Below, in pieces: positions 59,127 to 64,000 of a DNA stretch of 64,000 nt; the first letter of the stretch is position 1; each line of letters begins with the position of its first letter. The stretch comes from Alphaproteobacteria bacterium (lineage in GTDB: Bacteria > Pseudomonadota > Alphaproteobacteria > Rhizobiales > Xanthobacteraceae): assembly GCA_037200445.1 (NCBI GenBank), contig JBBCGH010000001.1, forward strand, positions 2,666,001-2,730,000, in the 5' to 3' direction. The position numbers were made by a program, and so were the translations under genes. Under the pieces are notes generated by a model. The model had not been told where the DNA came from. It searched no databases and saw only the letters and a list, made by a program, of their open reading frames with translations.

Positions 59127-59306
59127 CTAACCCGTCAGCTTCGCCCAGCCCTGCTTGATCATGACCGTGAGCGCGTCGACGTTCTTACCGACCACGTCCC
59201 AATTCACCATCGGGCGGGCATCGGGGCCCGACTTTGCCGTATCGGAGACATAGGCGGCGCCGATCGTCAGCGCGGCGCCCAGGATGATTCCGAACAGCAA
59301 ACGCAT
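59127..59306 (-). CDS. Small membrane-anchored protein, unknown function
   Basis: A 59-residue protein with a single hydrophobic N-terminal helix (MRLLFGIILGAALTIGAAYV) and a short soluble domain (RPMVNWDVVGKNVDALTVMI). The ATG at 59306 has GGAGCG upstream. Similar small proteins occur in Bradyrhizobium-like genomes, from memory. Located between the STAND NTPase and the divergent exported protein. Confidence 0.68.
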   Translation of the reverse strand: MRLLFGIILGAALTIGAAYVSDTAKSGPDARPMVNWDVVGKNVDALTVMIKQGWAKLTG

Positions 59307-59497
59307 CGAACGCTCCTCATGGCAGCCACCCGGGAACAATGGGACACCAGCATCGTGGCGCGCAAGAGGCTGATTCCGCTGCGGAACCGGAGCCCGCGTG
59401 GCGTAAATTGAGGCAGCTTTGCCGCAATCTCGTCACGGTGATGCCACTTCGGCAGGTACCCATTGGGACATCTGAAGCCGAACCGCAGGGGAACGCG

Positions 59498-60283
59498 ATG
59501 AGCGTGCGGATCACGGCCGCAGGGGCGGTGGCATTCGCTTTTCTGACCTACCTCACCGCGCCTGTCAGCGCCTGCGACGAGCGATACATCAAGAAGTGCG
59601 AGAAGGCGTCGGCGGCTGCCGCCGCTGCCTCGGACGATCAGGCAACGCCTGTCGCCAAGCGCAAATCGGCGGGCCGCGTGCAGGTCGTTGCATCGCGCCG
59701 CTCCAGGCATGTGCGCTTTGTGAAGCGGATGCGCGCACCCGAGTTCGCGACGCGCGGACGCATGGTGCTGACGTCCGCCGAATCCCGCATGACGACAGTA
59801 GCGCCCGAGTCCCCGCTCGCGCGGCGCTTCCGCGGGTTCATCGATCCGACGCCGCTCGCGCAGAATGCCTTCGAGGCCCTGCGCAAGCCGCACATTGTCG
59901 CGCTCAATCTCGAGCCGCCGATCGCGCTCCCGCCCGAGTCAACGCCGGTCGTCGCGCAAGCTCCCGCCGAGGCCCAGGCAGCCACGCCGGTTGCCGTCGC
60001 TACCGTGAAGCAGGACCGCGTCGCACCCCAGCCCGCGATGGAGCTCGCCTCCGCGGAGTCCAGGCCCGTGACGCTCCCTGACCCGGCTCCGGCCAAGCCC
60101 GCGCCCGTTGCGGCTGCGACTATGACCCCGGCCCCGGCCCCGGCGCCGCAAGCGTTCTTCACCGCGGCTGCGCCGCAGCCCGACCAGCCGAAGCCCAGCG
60201 GCTTTCCGGTGCATCAACTGGTGATCGCGCTTTGCGGCGCCCTTGGCGTCGCGGGAGCGCTGCGCTTCGTCGTCGGAGCATGA
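59498..60283 (+). CDS. Pro/Ala-rich secreted or surface-anchored protein
   Basis: A 261-residue protein. Signal peptide ending in APVSACDERY, a basic middle region, then a long Pro/Ala/Gln/Val-rich stretch (about 150-240) and a C-terminal hydrophobic helix (HQLVIALCGALGVAGALRFV). The ATG at 59498 follows AGGGGAA. The plan suggests a periplasm-spanning or envelope-anchored protein. Its stop overlaps the next gene (ATGA). No family recognised. Confidence 0.7.
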   Translation: MSVRITAAGAVAFAFLTYLTAPVSACDERYIKKCEKASAAAAAASDDQATPVAKRKSAGRVQVVASRRSRHVRFVKRMRAPEFATRGRMVLTSAESRMTTVAPESPLARRFRGFIDPTPLAQNAFEALRKPHIVALNLEPPIALPPESTPVVAQAPAEAQAATPVAVATVKQDRVAPQPAMELASAESRPVTLPDPAPAKPAPVAAATMTPAPAPAPQAFFTAAAPQPDQPKPSGFPVHQLVIALCGALGVAGALRFVVGA

Positions 60284-60837
60284 GTCTCGGCATTCGGCGC
60301 ACCCTCACGATCGCGACCATCCTGCTGCTGGCGCTGTCGTCGGTCGCCGACGCGGCCCAGTCGAAGCGGCGCACCAAAAAGCAGGAAGAGGCCGCGCCTG
60401 CGCCCACGCCTGTCGACAAGCGCGATCGCGTCGTCGCTGCGCCGGGCACGCCTTTCAACGGCAGGGCCTATTGGCAGGCGGCCGCGCAATGCGGCGGACT
60501 CTACTTCAAGCTCGGCGCGATCCATTCGGACGGCGCGATCAGGGCGAAGGTGATCAAGCCCGATCCCACCGCTTATGCGGCGCTCACCAAGGATGCGGAC
60601 ACGGCGAACCGGAGCGCGACCGTATTCTTCGAGGCGGCGGAGCGATTTCTCATTGCGGACCGCAAACTGAATCGCGAAGAGGCGGTCGTCGCCTACGATC
60701 CGGTCGCGAACGCGAGCGGCGAACGGGTGAAGACACTTGAGGCCGTGGCGACCGCCGCCAAGCCCTGTCCGGACCTCTATCAGGCCTGTCACGGCGCATT
60801 CCCGCAGGTCTGCACCGAGCGTGGCCTGCCGAACTGA
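60280..60837 (+). CDS. Exported protein of unknown function
   Basis: A 185-residue protein with a signal peptide (MSLGIRRTLTIATILLLALS, cleaved near ADAAQ), a Lys/Glu/Ala-rich linker and a helical domain with five cysteines (YWQAAAQCGGLYFKLGAIHS; KPCPDLYQACHGAFPQVCTE). It overlaps the previous gene by ATGA, so both act together, presumably in the envelope. The four C-terminal cysteines resemble a disulfide-knotted tail. Confidence 0.7.
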   Translation: MSLGIRRTLTIATILLLALSSVADAAQSKRRTKKQEEAAPAPTPVDKRDRVVAAPGTPFNGRAYWQAAAQCGGLYFKLGAIHSDGAIRAKVIKPDPTAYAALTKDADTANRSATVFFEAAERFLIADRKLNREEAVVAYDPVANASGERVKTLEAVATAAKPCPDLYQACHGAFPQVCTERGLPN

Positions 60838-60939
60838 TATCGGCCGGCCCGTGTGCGCGACGCGCGTCCTGCTACAAACTGCGCATTGCGGCCCATTTTT
60901 CCCCGGTCTAAGCAGCCGGAAAAGAGAGAGGGAACGCTC

Positions 60940-61905
60940 ATGGCCACCTTGCTGCGCGCCGGATTTGCGGCGCTTGCGCTTTCACTGATCCAGCCGGCCG
61001 CGGCGCAGGACTATCCGGCACGGCAGGTGCGCATCATCGTGCCGTTCGGCGCGGGCGGCCCCGCCGACGTCTATGCGCGTGTGATCGCGCAGCATTTGTC
61101 GGAAGAGCTCAAGCAGACTTTCATCGTCGAGGACCGGCCGGGTGCAGGCTCGATCATCGGGACGGATGCCGTCGCGAAGTCTGCCCCCGACGGATACACG
61201 CTGCTCCTGATGTCCAATACGCACACGACCAACGAGTCGCTCGTTCACAACAAGCCGTTCGAGCTGATGCGCGATTTCGTGCCGGTCGCGACATTGAACT
61301 ATTCGGATCTCATCATGGTGGTGCACCCGGCCGTACCGGCGAAAGATCTGAAGGAGTTCATCGCGCTGGCGAAGTCGAAGCCGGGCGAACTCAACTACGC
61401 CTCGTCAGGCACCGGCACGCCGTATCACATGGCCGGCGAGCTGTTTAAGTCGATGAGCGGGACGGACATCGTCCATGTCCCGCACAAGGCATCCGGCGAA
61501 GCGCGCAATGCGGTGATCGGCGGCCACGTGCAAATGATGTTCGACGCGATCACCACGATGGCGACGAATGCCAAGGCCGGGCAGGTGAGGGCGCTCGGCA
61601 CGACCGGGACGAAGCGATCCGAGCTGACCCCGGACGTACCGACGATCGCCGAGGCAGGCGTTCCGGGCTATGAGGCGACGATCTGGCTCGGCATCATGGC
61701 GCCGGCCGGCACGCCGAAGGAGATCGTCGACAAGCTCAACGCCGAGATCAACAAGGTGATCGCGCGGCCGGACGTCAAAGAGGCATGGGCCAAGCAGGGC
61801 GCGGTTCCGATGGTCATGACCCCGGCCGAATTCGACAAGTATCTGCGGGCGGACATCGAGAAATGGGCCAAGGTCGTGAAGGCGGCGGGACTCGAGACAC
61901 ACTGA
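60940..61905 (+). CDS. Bug-type tripartite tricarboxylate transporter receptor
   Basis: A 321-residue periplasmic solute receptor. Signal peptide MATLLRAGFAALALSLIQPA, then QVRIIVPFGAGGPADVYARV, ARVIAQHLSEELKQTFIVED and the Bug block GTDAVAKSAPDGYTLLLMSN. The C-terminal MAPAGTPKEIVDKLNAEINK region is also typical. The ATG at 60940 follows GAGAGGGAACG. It is about as similar in plan to the receptor at 35985 as any two Bug proteins. The ligand is unknown. Confidence 0.9.
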   Translation: MATLLRAGFAALALSLIQPAAAQDYPARQVRIIVPFGAGGPADVYARVIAQHLSEELKQTFIVEDRPGAGSIIGTDAVAKSAPDGYTLLLMSNTHTTNESLVHNKPFELMRDFVPVATLNYSDLIMVVHPAVPAKDLKEFIALAKSKPGELNYASSGTGTPYHMAGELFKSMSGTDIVHVPHKASGEARNAVIGGHVQMMFDAITTMATNAKAGQVRALGTTGTKRSELTPDVPTIAEAGVPGYEATIWLGIMAPAGTPKEIVDKLNAEINKVIARPDVKEAWAKQGAVPMVMTPAEFDKYLRADIEKWAKVVKAAGLETH

Positions 61906-61908
61906 AAA

Positions 61909-61928
61909 TTAACCATAACGAATGGTAA
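61909..61928. promoter_or_regulatory. TTAACCAT inverted pair upstream of the membrane protein gene
   Basis: TTAACCAT (61909-61916) faces ATGGTAA (61922-61928), giving an imperfect inverted repeat 108 bp before the gene at 62036. The first half is a perfect CtrA-type half-site. Regulation is inferred. Confidence 0.4.
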
Positions 61929-62035
61929 ACACCCTGCTGCAGCGCAATAACCCCTTACCGGGCCGCCCTTAAAGTAGCGGGGATTGTGCAGTTGCGTCAT
62001 ACTGGTGCCGGATTGGTGGGGCGGGTGTATGCGTT

Positions 62036-62977
62036 ATGAATCTCGACTCGGTTCCAGGCCTTGACCTTGCGAGCGGGACCTTCACGGTTCCCTTGTGGGC
62101 TGTCGGGGTCGTCGCGGCGCTGCTTGTTGCCCTCATTGTCATCGCGGTGGTCCGCTCCGGGCTGAATGAACTCGGCTCGCTGGTGTTTCGCGCTGCGGTG
62201 ATCGTCATCGCGGTTGTTTTCGGCTGGACCTACATCAACCGCTCGGGGGAACGAGACAGGGCAGACGAGCGCCGCGCGCTCGATAGTCGCTCGGCCGAAC
62301 TGGTGAGCCGCGCGACCGCGCCGGGTTCGGCGATCGCCTGCCTTGAAGCCACCAATACCGAAACCGTGGAAGACGCCTGTGAGCGGATTGTGTTCGCGGG
62401 CCCGGAAACGGTTGCTGCGGCGACAGCCTACATCGGCGCGCGCCTGACATTGCTCGCCGAAGCGCACGAATATACGGCGCGGCGCGATCAGGCCTATGAG
62501 TCGTCCATCGCCGGACTGCGGCGCACGATCGGGGCCGACCGCTACGGCCTTGTGTCGCAAGTGCTGGCCACGCGTGATGGCTGTACGGCGGATGCCTGCG
62601 ATGCGTTCGGGCTGGTCTATGACGACAAGAAGTTGCGCGCGAACCTGAAGGATCGCCTGTTCGACCAAATCGTCGCGCGCTATTCGGTGAACTGGCCGAC
62701 GCGGACGCGTCCGCTTGCGTCGTCCACATCGACCGGTGGTCCCGCACCTGGCCCCAACGCCGCGTTTCCGTCGTCGCAATCCATCCCACCGGCCAGCATC
62801 ATGAACAATGAGGCGCCGGCCGCGCAGGCTCCGGCGGGCAATCCGCCGGCGCAGGCCGCGGCGCCCGCACCGGAGCCGCGCCCGACCAACACGGCGCCCA
62901 CGTCGGCGGCGCGGCGCCCGCCTGCGAAGAAATCGGATTCGGGGCCGCTCTCGCTCAATCCGGCTGCCAAGCAATAA
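62036..62977 (+). CDS. Membrane protein with disordered C-terminus, unknown function
   Basis: A 313-residue protein with two N-terminal helices (VPLWAVGVVAALLVALIVIA; LVFRAAVIVIAVVFGWTYI), a soluble helical domain with four conserved-looking cysteines (IACLEATNTETVEDACERIV; TRDGCTADACDAFGLV) and a long Pro/Ala-rich tail. No catalytic motif. It ends 70 bp before mccA on the same strand. The TTAACCAT pair lies in its promoter region. Confidence 0.7.
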   Translation: MNLDSVPGLDLASGTFTVPLWAVGVVAALLVALIVIAVVRSGLNELGSLVFRAAVIVIAVVFGWTYINRSGERDRADERRALDSRSAELVSRATAPGSAIACLEATNTETVEDACERIVFAGPETVAAATAYIGARLTLLAEAHEYTARRDQAYESSIAGLRRTIGADRYGLVSQVLATRDGCTADACDAFGLVYDDKKLRANLKDRLFDQIVARYSVNWPTRTRPLASSTSTGGPAPGPNAAFPSSQSIPPASIMNNEAPAAQAPAGNPPAQAAAPAPEPRPTNTAPTSAARRPPAKKSDSGPLSLNPAAKQ

Positions 62978-63047
62978 TCGGCTGAGCCTGAGGACAACCG
63001 GGCAAGCCACCGTGCCATTCGGCGCGGGCTTGGGCTAAGACCTTCCC

Positions 63048-64000
63048 ATGTTCGGTTCGGTCCTGATCGCCAATCGCGGCGAGATCGCGGTCCGCGTTGC
63101 GCGCACCGCGAAGCGCCTCGGAATGCGCGTGATCGCGGTCTACTCGGAGGCAGACGCCGGCGCATTGCACGTGCGCGTCGCCGACGAGGCTTATCTCATC
63201 GGTCCGCCGCCGGCGCGCGAGAGCTATCTGGTGATCGGCAAGATCATCGAAGCCGCTTCGCTCGCGCATGCCGACTGCATCCATCCGGGCTACGGCTTCC
63301 TCTCCGAGAACCCTCAATTCGCCGAAGCCTGCGCGGCGGCCGGCATCGTGTTCGTCGGCCCGCCGCCGAGCGCGATCCGCGCGATGGGGCTGAAGGACCA
63401 GGCCAAGGCGCTGATGGAGAAGGCCGGCGTCCCGGTCGTGCCCGGCTATCACGGCGAATTGCAGGATCCGAAGTTCCTCAAGGAGAAGGCCTACCAGATC
63501 GGCTACCCGGTGCTGATCAAGGCGGTCGCGGGCGGCGGCGGCAAGGGCATGCGCCGCGTCGACAAGCACGCCGAGTTCGACGCCGCGCTCGAGGGCGCGA
63601 CCCGCGAGGCGCAATCGGCCTTCGGCGATGCGCGCATGCTGATCGAGAAATACGTGACCGCGCCGCGCCATATCGAGATGCAGGTGTTCGCCGACAGCCA
63701 TGGCAACGTCATTCACCTGAACGAGCGCGATTGTTCGCTGCAGCGCCGCCACCAGAAGGTGATCGAGGAGGCGCCTGCGCCGGGCATGACCGTCGAAGTG
63801 CGCGACGCGATGGGCCGCGCCGCAACCGAAGCGGCGCGCGCGGTCGGCTACCAAGGCGCCGGAACGGTGGAGTTCATCGCGGATGGCGCACGGGGCCTTC
63901 GTCCGGACGGCTTCTGGTTCATGGAGATGAACACGCGGCTACAGGTCGAGCACCCGGTGACGGAGGCAATCACCGGGCTCGATCTGGTCGAGCTGCAATT
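63048..64000 (+). CDS. mccA: Methylcrotonyl-CoA carboxylase alpha subunit, 3' end cut by window
   Basis: Biotin carboxylase part of methylcrotonyl-CoA carboxylase, working with MccB (39856). The visible 317 codons cover the biotin carboxylase domain: [20 protein letters not shown], the ATP-grasp loop [35 protein letters not shown] and [20 protein letters not shown]. The [11 protein letters not shown] form and the insertion [20 protein letters not shown] fit MCC better than PCC. The biotinyl domain would lie beyond the right edge. Start ATG 63048. Confidence 0.92.
   Translation, partial: MFGSVLIANRGEIAVRVARTAKRLGMRVIAVYSEADAGALHVRVADEAYLIGPPPARESYLVIGKIIEAASLAHADCIHPGYGFLSENPQFAEACAAAGIVFVGPPPSAIRAMGLKDQAKALMEKAGVPVVPGYHGELQDPKFLKEKAYQIGYPVLIKAVAGGGGKGMRRVDKHAEFDAALEGATREAQSAFGDARMLIEKYVTAPRHIEMQVFADSHGNVIHLNERDCSLQRRHQKVIEEAPAPGMTVEVRDAMGRAATEAARAVGYQGAGTVEFIADGARGLRPDGFWFMEMNTRLQVEHPVTEAITGLDLVELQ

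Noticed and set aside
62955-63854. A 299-codon minus-strand frame opposite mccA
   Set aside because: Antisense shadow of the conserved biotin carboxylase.

Overview
The window is high-GC DNA from an alphaproteobacterium of the order Hyphomicrobiales (Rhizobiales), most like the Bradyrhizobium / Rhodopseudomonas / Pseudolabrys group. The signs are several Bug-type and TRAP-type organic-acid receptors, scattered acyl-CoA catabolic genes, DUF1236 and other small secreted proteins typical of that group, TTAACCAT (CtrA-type) half-sites, and a dispersed palindromic repeat with arms GCATGATC / GATCATGC, seen four times here. No rRNA operon, prophage or CRISPR array is visible; one tRNA-Leu is present. 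Everything below is from reading the sequence; no database search was run.

Layout. 1-5.2 kb: formaldehyde dehydrogenase (cut by the left edge), a 2-hydroxyacid dehydrogenase, a 1-Cys peroxiredoxin and propionyl-CoA carboxylase alpha. 5.2-14.3 kb: AraC/LysE pair, an SDR, a tight operon (membrane protein, gamma-glutamylcyclotransferase, acylphosphatase, secreted protein), lipB, a stand-alone SPOA protein, tRNA-Leu, Gly-rich exported proteins and mgtE. 14.3-19.9 kb: TetR regulator with two palindromic operators in front of isovaleryl-CoA dehydrogenase, an AbrB/PIN toxin-antitoxin pair, a thioesterase, and a PQQ dehydrogenase followed by cytochrome c. 20-27.3 kb: a mosaic low-GC gene, tandem aldo/keto reductases and the most unusual locus: a 75-residue peptide made of 25-residue repeats, a DUF6065-like protein and a frameshifted DMT exporter on one strand, with a SARP/BTAD-type regulator divergent from them.

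27.4-41.5 kb: metabolic and stress genes (RraA-like, YdcF, esterase, HdeA-like, TetR, rhodanese, tandem GSTs, Nudix, CsbD), a Bug receptor followed by a D-tartrate-dehydratase-like enzyme, a DUF1236 protein and methylcrotonyl-CoA carboxylase beta. 41.5-44.9 kb: a small island with decayed low-GC genes, HigBA, an IS481-type remnant and a run of hairpins. 45-64 kb: methyltransferase, cytochrome c prime-like protein, enoyl-CoA hydratase, cspA, a Crp/Fnr regulator, a complete TRAP transporter with two long hairpins between its membrane subunits, small secreted or stress proteins, a DUF4062-STAND NTPase that may be a solitary defence gene, a second Bug receptor, and the start of methylcrotonyl-CoA carboxylase alpha at the right edge.

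The main metabolic thread is branched-chain and odd-chain acyl-CoA catabolism: ivd, mccB, mccA, an enoyl-CoA hydratase and pccA are all present but dispersed over 60 kb rather than forming one operon.
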